DNA from: Eutrigla gurnardus
Lineage: Eukaryota > Chordata > Actinopteri > Perciformes > Triglidae
Reading direction: 5' to 3'
Assembly: GCA_963514095.1 (NCBI GenBank)
Contig: OY741264.1
Location: 19,039,553 to 19,103,552 of the forward strand
DNA length: 64,000 nt
In this document: positions 35,193-44,847 of the stretch, one piece after another
How the letters are laid out: each line of letters begins with the position of its first letter
Numbering within the stretch: the first letter of the stretch is position 1
Program-made: the position numbers and the translations under genes
The notes under the pieces: generated by a model
What the model was told of the DNA's origin: nothing
The model's database searches: none
The model's input: only the letters and a program-made list of their open reading frames with translations

Positions 35193-36227
35193 GCGTGGAG
35201 TGGGATTAACACAGCCGATTCAGATCTTCACCAATCAAATGAGCTCCTCTCCTCACCTTTAATGCGTAGGGGAGGTGCAGTGCAAGTTTCGTCACTTGAC
35301 AACCCAATGACAGAAGCAGCGCCGCTGCTCCAACCACGCGCATCATGCGCTGTGCGTGCGTATAGTCATAATAATTATAATGCCGATATTATATCACTAT
35401 AGAAATTATAGGCACATTTTAGGCATGTCTATCATAAAACAGGGTCAGGGTGCACAGCTCATCATCTGCGCTCCAACACCAGAACGGCGGGACACCGGGA
35501 CCTCGCGTGCCGCTCAGACCAGCTGCAACCCCAACTCCGGTTCCAGCTCGCGGCAAAGTTGCGCGTTTCTCCATACTGCGGAGGAGCGAGACCAGGCACG
35601 AGCTGCTGTATTTATTTTTTTTAAGATTTTTTCAGGCATAGACGCATTTTATTAGCAGTGGATAGATATGAAAAACAGGAGAGAGAGAGGGAGATGTTGT
35701 GGTCCAAGAGGCTGAGTTTCCGTTACGCGTGCAATCCGCCTTTGATCTGACGTCAGATGTGACAGGACAATCTATATAGATATAAATTCACGTGTTGATT
35801 CAATTAGTTGCATTAAATAGTGTTTGTTGTGATTATTTATTGCACTTAAATGTGCCTGGAACTGTGGAAACCTGCCTGTGAGGTCTCGGTGACGTGTGCG
35901 CACTGCGAGCCGGTCAGCCAAACTTCCGCTCCGCCAGCTGTAATTCGCCTTGAATTAATGTATTTTATTTGCGCCTTGCGCCTTACGCCAAGAGTAGACT
36001 AGGTTGGAGCTGGCGGGCTTTCAGCGCAGTCTCGGCGAGGCTTTTTGCCACGAAACTTCCGCTGCACCAAGCTGAATCTGTGACGCCTCCCCCTGCTGCG
36101 CCGCCACACCCATCTTGGCGCAGGCAATCCACCAAACTGCCAAACTGACCGTGCGCAAGGCTGCACGGGTCGAAACTTGCATTACGCCGGCTCTGCCACC
36201 CTGCGCTGCGCCACGAAACTAGGGCCC
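35193..36227 (-). repeat. Outer copy arm, inverted match to 33982-34994
   Basis: The reverse complement of this arm follows the left arm over its whole length, with scattered substitutions and small indels. Together they form a roughly 1-kb inverted repeat around a 198-bp centre. Its continuation on the other side of the inner copy is at about 33936-33981 (gagaagaaggcgtgagtggg). Confidence 0.85.
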
Positions 36228-36404
36228 TAAAACTCTATTGGAAACGGTGACAAATCTAAAATCATCCACCTGCTGCCTTGATGCTTTACCTACCAACTTT
36301 TTTAAGAATGTTTTTGACTGCCTATCAATAGACGTATTGCAAATAGTTAATAACTCCATTCAATCAGGCAATTTCCCAAAGGCCTTCAAAACTGCAGTCA
36401 TTAA

Positions 36405-37584
36405 AGGGATAGTTCGGAATTTTGGACGTTCGAGACATCTGGAGACGTTTTCAAGAAATTTCATTCAGTTCTTCTAGTTGCCGAGTTCTCTTATGCTATG
36501 GCTAGCGCAAGTCAACGGTTCTTAGCTAGACAGGCATTGCCCACTCCACAGTGCACCCGAGGCAAATCCATTGTAATGGCAGACTATCGATGTACATATG
36601 TGTTAATAGAATGTTTGAAATAAAACCAACCTTGCATTTTTAAGGATTTATGTCTCAGTAGCAGCAGCGTGTCATACTTCCTAGTAGGCTATGGCAGCAG
36701 CGGAGTGATATCACCTAGCACTTATAAGTTACCGGTTCTATAATAGTTTGTTTACCTGCTGTCATTGCTACAGACGCAGAGTAGCCTGCAGTGCTAGTTT
36801 CTTCAATCTCACAGAAATGGACACTTTTGGAGAATATACTGAAACTTTTGAAGATTCTGATGAGGAGTTTTTTTCCACCCAAACCCAACCGTACCTGTAC
36901 GAGCCTGAATTTACAGAGGACGAATTGCGCGAGAGGGATGCTCAAAGGACAGAACGTGAACGAGCATCTGTGGGGACCGAGATAGCCCCCGCTGGAGCTG
37001 AGAACCGGGACCGAACAAACGGAGACTGGTGGTGCCAGGAGGGAATCCCCCGCAACGCGTCCGAGGGTTTACAGTTCTCCGGACGGAGCAGTGGTCCGGG
37101 TTCGCGGTGCGTAATTGTGGCTTTGCGTGGCCGTGGGCTACCCGGTGTTTGAGTGAGCTCCGAGGGCTTTTCAGACAGCCTTCGATTGCCTATTTACGGG
37201 CAGTATTTCGGGCGGCGCGTCTTAGAGTTTTGAGTCCGAGGGAGCAAAGTAAAGTTCCGCTGCTGCTGAGAAGCTAGTTCCTCAAAAAATGGATGATTCA
37301 TGCAATACAAGGTTAGTTTTGTTTCAAATATTATTCTATCAACACAGATATGTACATTGACAGTCTAGTGTTTTAATTGATTTGCCTCGGGTGCACTGTG
37401 GAGTGGGCAAGACTGTTTTTAATGCCTGTCTAGCTAAGAACCATTGACTTGCACTAGCCATAGCATAAGCAAACTCAGCAACTAGAAGAACTGAATGAAA
37501 TTTCTTGAAAACGTCTCCAGACGTCTCGAACACACCGGCTCACTTGGAAAATAGGTCTCATGTCCAAAATTCTGAACTATCCCT
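36405..37584 (+). mobile_element. TTAA-type DNA transposon (family G), copy 1
   Basis: The inverted ends AGGGATAGTTCGGAATTTTG (36405-36424) and its near-complement ending AACTATCCCT (37584) are flanked by TTAA on both sides (36401-36404, 37585-37588). TTAA duplication is typical of the piggyBac and Kolobok superfamilies; I lean to Kolobok but cannot prove it. It interrupts LINE 2 coding exactly between VIK and PLL. Its subterminal regions (36430-36620 and 37330-37540) are also inverted copies of each other. It carries one ORF at 36817-37152. Confidence 0.88.
36817..37152 (+). CDS. Acidic ORF inside TTAA element, truncated
   Basis: A 111-codon frame begins MDTFGEYTETFEDSDEEFFS and continues QPYLYEPEFTEDELRERD, then a charged stretch ending GDWWCQ. 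The first 70 residues are strongly acidic. I recall similar TE-encoded fish proteins in which this head is followed by a Cys-rich zinc-binding region resembling the P2X7 receptor C-terminus. Here the Cys-rich part is lost right after WWC and the tail becomes unrelated Arg/Gly-rich sequence up to the TGA. This start was chosen because the family head begins there; an upstream in-frame ATG at 36748 also exists. The protein's role in transposition is unknown to me. It is probably non-functional. Confidence 0.5.
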   Translation: MDTFGEYTETFEDSDEEFFSTQTQPYLYEPEFTEDELRERDAQRTERERASVGTEIAPAGAENRDRTNGDWWCQEGIPRNASEGLQFSGRSSGPGSRCVIVALRGRGLPGV

Positions 37585-39130
37585 TTAAACCTCTTCTAAA
37601 AAAGCGGAGCCTAGATGCCTCTATTATCAACAACTACAGACCAATTTCAAATAATTGAGAAAGTTGTCCTCCAACAACTAAATCACTTCCTGGCTTCAAC
37701 TGGCTGCCACAACAACTTCCAGTCAGGATTTCGACCTTTTCATAGCACCGAGACGGCCCTTATTAAAGTTGTAAATGACATCCGTCTTAACACAGACTCT
37801 GGCAAAACTTCAATATTAATGCTATTAGACCTCAGTGCTGCATTTGACACTGTCGACCACTCAATACTTTTGGACAGGTTGGAAAACTGGGTGGGGCTCT
37901 CAGGCACAGTCTTAAGCTGGTTCAAGTCATATCTACAAGATAGGAACTATTTTGTTTCCATTGGCGACTTTGTATCAGAACCTACCAATGTAACGTGTGG
38001 AGTCCCCCAAGGTTCAATCTTGGGGCCAACTTTATTCAACATCTACATGCTCCCACTAGGACAAATCATGCAAAATAATAACGTTGACCACCATTGCTAT
38101 GCCGATGACACCCAAATCTATGTAGCACTATCACCAAACGACTATCGCCCCATAGATCTTCTGTGCCAGTGCATTGAGCAAGCCAAAGACTGGATGTGCC
38201 AAAACTAAATGAGGACAAAACTGAGATAATTGTTTTTGGTGCTAAAAAAGAAAAGTTTAAAGTAATTCAACACCTTCACTCTCTGTCCCTGAAAACCTCA
38301 AACAAAGCCAGAAATCTTGGGGTTATTATGGATTCTGATTTACATTTCGACAGTCACATTAAATCAGTAACAAAATCAGCCTACTATCACCTCAAAAATG
38401 TAGCAAGACTTAGAGGGCTCATGTCAGCTCAAGACTTAAAAAAGACTTGTACATGCCTTTATTACTAGTAGGCTAGACTACTGTAATGATCTCCTTGCAG
38501 GTCTTCCGAAAAAAAAACTGTCAGGCAGCTACAGCTTGTTCAGAACGCTGCTGCTAGAGTTCTTACAAAGACCAAAAAATGTGAGCACATTACACCAATT
38601 CTTAAATCCTTACATTGGCTCCCTGTATGTCAGAGGATTGATTTCAAAATCCTCCTGCTCACATATAAATCACTACATGGTCTAGAGCAGAAGTATATCA
38701 CTGATATGCTCCCACTACATAAGCCTTCTAGACCACTAAGATCTTCTGAGACCAATCTGTTAGTGATTCCCAGAGTAAACAACAATCACGGGAGAGCATC
38801 ATTTAGTCACTATGCAACAAATAGCTGGAATAAACTTCCTGAAGATGTAAGACTTTCCCCAACTCTGACCACTTTTAAAACTAGACTGAAAACGTTTATG
38901 TTCACCATAGCTTTCTGCTAAATCTTTTAATGTCTGCACTGTTTTTAATTATTGCAAATATGTTTTTATTCTCCTTGTCTTTCTGTAATGCATTTTAATT
39001 TTGCCTTTATTTTCTTTTAATTCTTCTATTATTTTTTTTCACTTTATTGTATGACATGTCATGATGTGAAGCACTTTGAGTCTGCCTTGTGTATGAAATG
39101 TGCTATACAAATAAAGTTGCCTTGCCTTGC

Positions 39131-39412
39131 CTACTGTTAATGCTACTACTACTATCCTACTACCAACACCAAATGCAGTTGGAACCCAAGGGCCTGGGCT
39201 GCAAGAGATTTCTGCCTAAAAGCCTATTAAGGCAGTTTTTTCTCGCCACTGTCGCTGTAACGCTTGGCCCTGGGTGATGTTGGGACTTTGAAATTGTATT
39301 GACTCTGGGAATTTTGAGCATATTCTAGTCCTGCTCAATGTGTTAAGTGTCCTGAGATGACTTCTGTTGTGATATGACACTATAAATAAAATTGAATTGA
39401 ATAGTTGGACTC
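39131..39412 (+). repeat. LINE 1 3' UTR and tail, displaced
   Basis: The words 'gtttttt-ctcgccactgtcg', 'gtgtcctgagatgacttctg' and the 'attgaattgaat' tail are the distal 3' UTR of the L2-like family to which LINE 1 belongs. It follows LINE 2's (CCTTG)n tail directly. Confidence 0.7.
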
Positions 39413-39644
39413 GAGCCTTACTGTCAAATAAAGTTCTTGCACGCTGCACCAGAGTCAGCCCATATCACATCCACTCTTCTTCTGAATCAAAGCAGATACA
39501 CATTTACAAAAGGGAGATTAGGTTCTACATAATTTATATTTGCAAACTAACCGTATACATTTCGAAGAGTGCCTTTACAGTTCAGGACTTGTGAAACAAT
39601 TTAATAGCTCCGTCTTCTGCATCACTATAATATAATATAATATT
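39413..39644. other. No gene recognised
   Basis: Spacer. Confidence 0.4.
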
Positions 39645-39645
39645 T

Positions 39646-39729
<84 letters not shown>

Positions 39730-39735
39730 TATATA
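39645..39735 (+). repeat. (TA)n-(CA)n microsatellite
   Basis: TA repeats to about 39666 and then about 30 CA units. Confidence 0.95.
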
Positions 39736-40774
39736 GGACACAGTCGGCATCTGATTTTCATGATGAAAAGAAATCACATAGTTTAATGGAGCTTTATTCT
39801 TGAGCAGGTACCCTGAAGCTGAAGGTGGTCTTGCAAAATTATTTTTGAAGAAATATCCCGTCTCTCCAAGAAACGCTCTCATCAGGACTAGTTCAAAACT
39901 GATCACACCTCTTGCCAATCATGCATTGGGGTGCACTGCATTGATTATAAAGCCGTTTCAAATAAAGGCCTTGATCTTTGCCGTGGAGATAAATAAAAGC
40001 TCTTGACACTATTTTACAACTTAACGCAAGCTGTCAATACTACAAGATTTAAGGACAAAGTGTACAACAAATGCCATTTGAAAAGTTTGGGCCTGTGTCC
40101 ACATTGCATCTTTTTGAATTGTTCCCGGCTTGCAGCCCCCCTGGATGAAACATGGTGCACCCAGCATCTTATTCATGGGTCTTCCTCCTCTCGGTGATTA
40201 AGCTCTCAGTTGAACATCTCTTCAGAAAACTTTTCAGAAAAGCTTGAGTGTAGTCCCTATAGAGGAGGAGGAGGACTTTGTTTTGCGATGGGAGTCTATC
40301 AGACAACAATGGTTTGAGTAGCGATATGTTGTCAAGATATTGTTGCCATGGAAAGATTGTTAAAAACGCTATTTTGATTGAACGCTGTGATGAAGGGCTC
40401 CCAAGCACCCTGCAGATGCGTTTCTGCCAGAAATGCAAAGACACAAATAGATGCAAATTTTTGCTGGGTGGCGGAAATGAGGAGAATACAAAGTATTCGA
40501 GTATAAGTTAGACAGGACCATCGGTATTTCTTTGCATCATGCTAGGTGCTCTTGAGAGGAGGCGGGCCACCCAGAGGTGCTCGGTGGATTTTTTGTGGAA
40601 GACCACAAGCTAACTACTTTTAAAACACTTTTACGTTTTCTGAATGGAGTGTGGTTACTCAATATTCAATACTCAAACTATATGACTATATGACTTAATA
40701 AACTATCGCACAGCACAAATGATGTACCAAGGTTCTAACAGAACTCTCCCCCAGAACCTGCAAAAACTTTCCTA
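39736..40774. other. No gene recognised
   Basis: Nothing recognisable; frames up to about 95 codons without motifs. Confidence 0.4.
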
Positions 40775-40984
40775 GACAGAGAGAGACACAATCTTAGAGG
40801 GAACATGATTTTCAGGCAAAGGAAGGTACGAACTACGTTAAAATCCTTTTCCTTATCGGTCACAGGTGTTAGACAATGGAATGTGTTAGAAGAAGAAGTC
40901 AAAAAATCAGCAACACTAAGTGGCTTTAAGAAGAAGTATGTAAATTCAACCGTTGACCGATACAGACTATTGCATGAGAGTTGA
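40775..40984 (+). pseudogene. LINE ORF C-terminal tail
   Basis: A 69-codon frame ends at TGA 40982-40984. It reads NLRGNMIFRQRKVRTTLKSF, then SVTGVRQWNVLEEEVKKSAT and LSGFKKKYVNS. The pattern of a basic stretch, a G-x-x-x-W-N core and a final helix is the C-terminal tail found after the reverse transcriptase in several fish and invertebrate LINEs. The reverse transcriptase itself is absent. Just upstream (from 40741) the other frames carry stops. I cannot name the clade. Confidence 0.55.
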
Positions 40985-41617
40985 AAAAGGTCTGAGGCAC
41001 GAATCAGCAGACATGGTGTTGTGACGGGATGGGAGCATAACAAATGAACATTCTGTACCCAAACAATAAGTTGAACCTGAGAAACTTGTATGGTACGATG
41101 TCAGTTGTACGTAGCAGGGACTATCAACAATGTGGAGATAAATTAGGTATGAATACCAACCGTGACTATTAATCCAACAGTCCACGTTGGAGTTGCTGAA
41201 CTGGTCACTGGACTTTTTTTGTTTTGTTTTTTTGTTCTCTGTCGACTGGACCCCCTTCAGACTTTGTTACATGCTATAAGATGAGACTGTTGTTCAATCA
41301 TGACGAACAAATATGGACACGTGTGCAGACACACACGTAATCTGTATGCACTGGACTTCAGCTCTCTGTACCACCTACTGCTGTAACATATTATATCAAA
41401 TGTCACAAGTAAAAGAAAATGTTATGTCAAATGAAAAATGCAAAAGATAACATAATATTATTATGACGATTTTATCCTGTGGGTAATGGGGGCGGGACTA
41501 GATAAGCCTTGGCTTCTCCCGCTTTCCCTTTCGGCCATGTGTATTGTATTATTTGAACAAAGATGTGTGATGATGATGATTTAACTGACATGCCCAAAAT
41601 GAATAAATAAATAAATA
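40775..41617 (+). mobile_element. LINE 3' fragment with (AATA)n tail
   Basis: Coding end at 40775-40984, then a 630-bp 3' UTR with 'gggcgggactagataagcct' and 'cttctcccgctttcc', ending in an AATAAATAAATA tail near 41600-41617. This is a different LINE type from the L2-like copies. No target duplication was found. Confidence 0.6.
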
Positions 41618-41627
41618 ATATATAGTT

Positions 41628-42163
41628 TGTTATGCCCCAGCTAGGGGAACCTAGAGCACCACATGAATAAATGGACACCTTCCCTCACTCCCAAACCACA
41701 GAGAACCCAAAGACGCGGATTTGGTGCGTATCTCAAACAATAATTTATTTATACAATAATAAGTGTAATAAGAGACACAACTTAACATAAAGCAGCAATT
41801 GCGTCGGGGTGAGCCAAGGCCAAAATAACAAACACAACCCAACTAACTAAAGAACCAAGGCTGAAAAGAAGAGGAAACCAAAATACAAAGTCTAACCTCC
41901 CTACTTACTAAACACAGGAAAAACGAAGAACAAAGCAAATGGCAGCCCACCCCTACTGCTGCGTACCTCAACTAAACGCAACCGACAGGGTTGGGAGTGG
42001 AGGAGGGATGACTCACGAACGGCCCAGAGATCCCTCCATATATGGTCCCCCTCACGCTGGCTGGACCAGTCAGGGCTGGATCCTGGCACGACACCTGCAA
42101 CACATCATTCACTCACACATTCATTCAGACACAGAGGCCTAGACCCACCCCTGGGTCGTAACA
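41628..42163 (-). mobile_element. Gypsy-type LTR
   Basis: The 536-bp block begins TGTTATG on plus and ends GTAACA, giving TGTTA...TAACA short inverted termini. On the minus strand it is preceded by the purine tract AAGAGAGGGG, the expected plus-strand primer beside a 3' LTR. Upstream on minus lies the RNase H remnant. Only this LTR is present, so the other end was deleted. Confidence 0.75.
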
Positions 42164-42252
42164 CCCCTCTCTTAAGAACCGAACACTACTCCAAAAAGAA
42201 AACTCAATTCCCCCCCCAAAAAAAAACAAACAAACAAAACCAATCAATACCA

Positions 42253-42540
42253 CTAGTCTGTGTCCACACGCGACAGTGCATCTGCCAACACGTTCTCTAT
42301 CCCCTTCTTGTGGCAGATCTGCAAGTTAAAATCCTGCAGGAGTAAAGACCACCGCATCAGACGCTGGTTGGAGTTACGCATCCTAGCCAGGAACACCAGG
42401 GGATTATGATCTGTAAAAACCTGAATTGGCTCCACACTAGACCCCACATATACTTCAAAATGATTCACTGCAAGCATGAGAGCAAGTGCTTCCTTTTCAA
42501 TGGTGCTGTAATTAACTTGGTGTTTATCGAATTTATCTAT
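42253..42540 (-). pseudogene. Gypsy pol RNase H remnant
   Basis: Reading minus from about 42540: YSTIEKEALALMLAVNHFEV, then VFTDHNPLVFLARM and LLQDFNLQICHKKG, ending NVLADALSRVDTD and a stop. This is the RNase H and connection region of Ty3/Gypsy reverse transcriptase polyproteins (E-K-E-A-L-A, T-D-H-N-P-L and A-D-A-L-S-R are its signatures). It would degrade the RNA strand of the RNA/DNA hybrid. The reverse transcriptase before it and integrase after it are missing; the stop is followed within 100 bp by the LTR. It is a deleted copy. Confidence 0.88.
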
Positions 42541-42921
42541 AAATATATAAAATATATCGTGGCAGCCGGCCCCGAGAACAACTGGGTTCCGTGATTGAAG
42601 GCCGTTACGTTTCCAATTGCATGCTTGATCACTCGGATTCTACTTTGTGTGATCAGGTCTCAGGTGTGGTTGCTTTTACTGCAGCATTTACAAATAAGTT
42701 GTTTCTATCCACACTTTCATCACACACACACAGATCAGCAGCGCCTCGTGATGCAGGAAACACAAGGTCATAGCGTCTTTTACTTAACTTTGAAATAATA
42801 TATTGAAGTAGCATTGACAGCCGTGGTGCGAGAGTGCTCACAATCACCTGGATGTGATGGCAAACCGCCGGCAGAGTTAAATTTGTGGCAGCTGCTGGTG
42901 AATATATGGGGAGAGACCAGG
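42541..42921. other. No gene recognised
   Basis: Spacer between the Gypsy remnant and family E. Confidence 0.4.
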
Positions 42922-43410
42922 GGCCCGTTTCACAAAGCAGCTTCAACAAACTCTGAACTTAACCCTGAACTCTGAGTTGACCAACTCTGAGATGGGCAAC
43001 TCTGAGTTTTCGGTTTCAGAACAGCAGTTTTGAATTAGTTCAGTCAACTCTGAGTATGTAAACTCTGAGTTACGTGCATGCCTGTCGACTCTATAAAGCC
43101 ATCATCAATGGAGCTCCAATACTACGATTCACCATGGCATTGGGGAGAGCGTTATTAGATATTACTGAGTGTTTATGTAGAAAATGAGCTCATCCTGAGA
43201 AAGCGGAGCAACGTAACTGCAGCAATGTAGCGATAGTTGGCGTGGCAGACAATTACTGCCCGATCTAATGTGTATAACTGAATGAAACAGTCTATTGATC
43301 TAAAGGTAATAATTCTTTATTTTCAGCCTTGAAGGGCAACACTGTGGTGTAATGGTTAGCAACGCCGCCCACGGTGCAGGCGACAGCGGTTCAACTCCCG
43401 TAGTTCACAA
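42922..43410 (+). repeat. Family E element, copy 2, right end missing
   Basis: It starts GGGCCCGTTTCACAAAGCAG and is collinear with 50781-51250. It contains a tRNA-like module at 43335-43405 with TGGTGTAATGGTTAGCA (box A) and GGTTCAACTCC (box B). The right terminus is absent. Confidence 0.7.
43335..43405 (+). repeat. tRNA-like (Gln/Glu-type) module in family E
   Basis: The sequence around box A, TGGTGTAATGGTTAGCA, is as found in vertebrate tRNA-Gln, and box B is GGTTCAACTCC at the right spacing. The anticodon arm is degenerate. It recurs at 23208-23275 and 51174-51240 in the same position of the element, so it is part of the element rather than a gene. Confidence 0.55.
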
Positions 43411-43444
43411 AATAGTGCAAAATAGTGGCCTGAGGCTCAGTTAA

Positions 43445-43887
43445 AGGGTTACCGTGGCAACTTGAAGTCCCCCCCAGGCTGAGGGAGACAGAAACGTGGA
43501 GAAAAAGAGCCATTTTCTGCCTCTGCGCTGGTCTCACATTTGGGCTGTTTCTGACAAAACGGTAGGTCTTACTGGGCAGACATACTGGGCGGATCCCCAA
43601 GAAGACATTATGAATGTTCTAATGAGCGGAGGATGGGGAGTTGGGTTGTGGGCACTGACCTAGAATGGGTGGGAATATTCAAATGTGCCTTATTCCTACA
43701 TCGGAGTAAGCGCCAAAATTGACAGGCTCATCTGAAAAAAAAGGCGGGGTATTTTCAGAAATCCGTTTCTCACTCAAAGAAGCATGTGCGGCCTTATTTC
43801 ACAGTTTGAATGTGTGTCGCAGCACCAAAGACCCCAAACAACACCCCAAATCCCAGAAAACGTGGGTTTTGTCATCATATGTCACCT
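43445..43887 (+). mobile_element. TTAA-flanked MITE
   Basis: TTAA at 43441-43444 and 43888-43891. The right end 'catcatatgtcacc' + TTTAA is that of a common fish MITE. The left end AAAGGGTTACC is only a weak inverted match (AAAGGTGAC). No coding content. Confidence 0.55.
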
Positions 43888-43891
43888 TTAA

Positions 43892-44330
43892 TTCAATCCA
43901 AATGTATACTTAGATCATATTATCATGTTATGTAGTTGTTATGCATTAATTGATAAGGATTTGGGAGAACTTTTCCACTCCGTCAGCTCACATGTCAACA
44001 CCGTCAGACGAAATATCTGACAGTTGACGTCTGACGGAGTTGAAAAAATGACATGTTTTTTCAAATTACTCATATCTAGTAAATGGTAGCCATTTAGATT
44101 TTTCTCAGTTGTCAGCTGCCACTAAACTAAACCTAAATACCAACTTTTATTTCAAAAGTATTGATGGAAATCACCCCTAATTTGAAGACAGTGTTGACAC
44201 ACACTAGCTGTGACCACAGAGATTTCAATTTGTTTGCTGAATATTTTTAAAAATAAATAATTTATTGTTTTTTAAGGCAAATTGCAACATTTTGATGTGG
44301 GACATGTTTTGCCCCTTATCTCAAGAATCA

Positions 44331-44333
<3 letters not shown>
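43892..44333. other. No gene; small inverted repeat at 43977-44040
   Basis: ACTCCGTCAG (43977-43986) and CTGACGGAGT (44031-44040) are exact inverted 10-mers. Nothing else is recognised. Confidence 0.5.
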
Positions 44334-44382
<49 letters not shown>

Positions 44383-44396
44383 TATACACACACACT
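44334..44396 (+). repeat. (AT)n-(CA)n microsatellite
   Basis: About 22 AT units and then a short CA run. Confidence 0.95.
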
Positions 44397-44847
44397 ACAT
44401 GTGAGCATTCACCCACATTCATACTGATGATGGCAGAACAAACACATTCACACACCTGACATCTTCACAGGACATTAGGTTTCAACAACCAAACCTTATC
44501 CATATTCCTTATCTGATCTGAAGTGAATTTGTGATTCTAGGCTATAAAATGAAATTCTCTCCTCAGTGGTCCAAATAGGGTCACGAAAAATGGAAGCTGG
44601 CGACAGCTGTGGTACCAAGGTTCCAGGGTAGAACGAGACAACCAGTAGGTGATTACTTCATGGCCCCCCCTCTATGTTAGTCTGGTAAGCCCGACTCACT
44701 GATCCTGTCCCCAACAACTCAGTTTAACTGTGCTGTGTATTGATGCCTCCATGGCACTCACCACGGTGCTGAAGAAGCAGATCTATAATGTTGCTGTTAT
44801 CGTTACTGATCTTCGGCACAAGTAGTTGACTGGTATATGTAATTCTA
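44397..44847. other. No gene recognised
   Basis: Spacer. Confidence 0.4.

Larger units (their letters stand above)
33521..36227. mobile_element. Composite inverted-repeat transposon in LINE 2
   Basis: The 8-mer TAAAACTC occurs just left (33513-33520) and just right (36228-36235) of this block. The LINE 2 frame before it (VKTSNQPKTLL) joins the frame after it (LETVTNLKSSTCCLDALPTN) when one copy is removed. The right end is GGGCCC, the family terminus. The left end does not look like that terminus, so the left edge is either another sequence or a lost end. Inside lies a complete opposite-facing copy of the same family (33982-35189). Confidence 0.65.
36236..38921 (+). pseudogene. LINE 2 reverse transcriptase ORF2 remnant
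   Basis: The start reads LETVTNLKSSTCCLDALPTN and GNFPKAFKTAVIK, the N-terminal part before motif A. It is then cut by the TTAA element at 36405-37584 and resumes with PLLKKRSLDASIINNYRPIS. From 37690 to 38208 one frame holds FQSGFRPFHSTETALIKV, LLDLSAAFDTVDHSIL (motif A), CGVPQGSILGPTLFNIY (motif B) and CYADDTQIYV (YADD, motif C). A frameshift at about 38200 leads to LNEDKTEIIVFG and RNLGVIMDSDLHFD. The C-terminus ends LSPTLTTFKTRLKTFMF and a stop at 38919-38921. The YADD active site is intact but the gene is broken by insertions and frameshifts. Confidence 0.9.
33348..39130 (+). mobile_element. LINE 2 (L2-like), carrying two later insertions
   Basis: It enters the 3' UTR of LINE 1. The 3' end is clear: a UTR with 'gaagcactttgagtctgcc', 'aaatgtgctatacaaataaa' and a (CCTTG)n tail at 39115-39130. 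The 5' start is inferred from the 17-bp near-duplication. Coding resumes correctly if 33521-36235 and 36405-37588 are removed, so those are younger insertions. Confidence 0.65.

Noticed and set aside
33812..35402. Several open frames of 99-148 codons on both strands in the inverted repeat
   Set aside because: They are mirrored on both arms, start and stop differently, lack motifs and lie in GC-rich non-coding transposon DNA.
43335..43405. Functional tRNA-Gln or tRNA-Glu gene
   Set aside because: The anticodon arm cannot form properly and the same sequence recurs at the same place in three family E copies, so it is part of the repeat.
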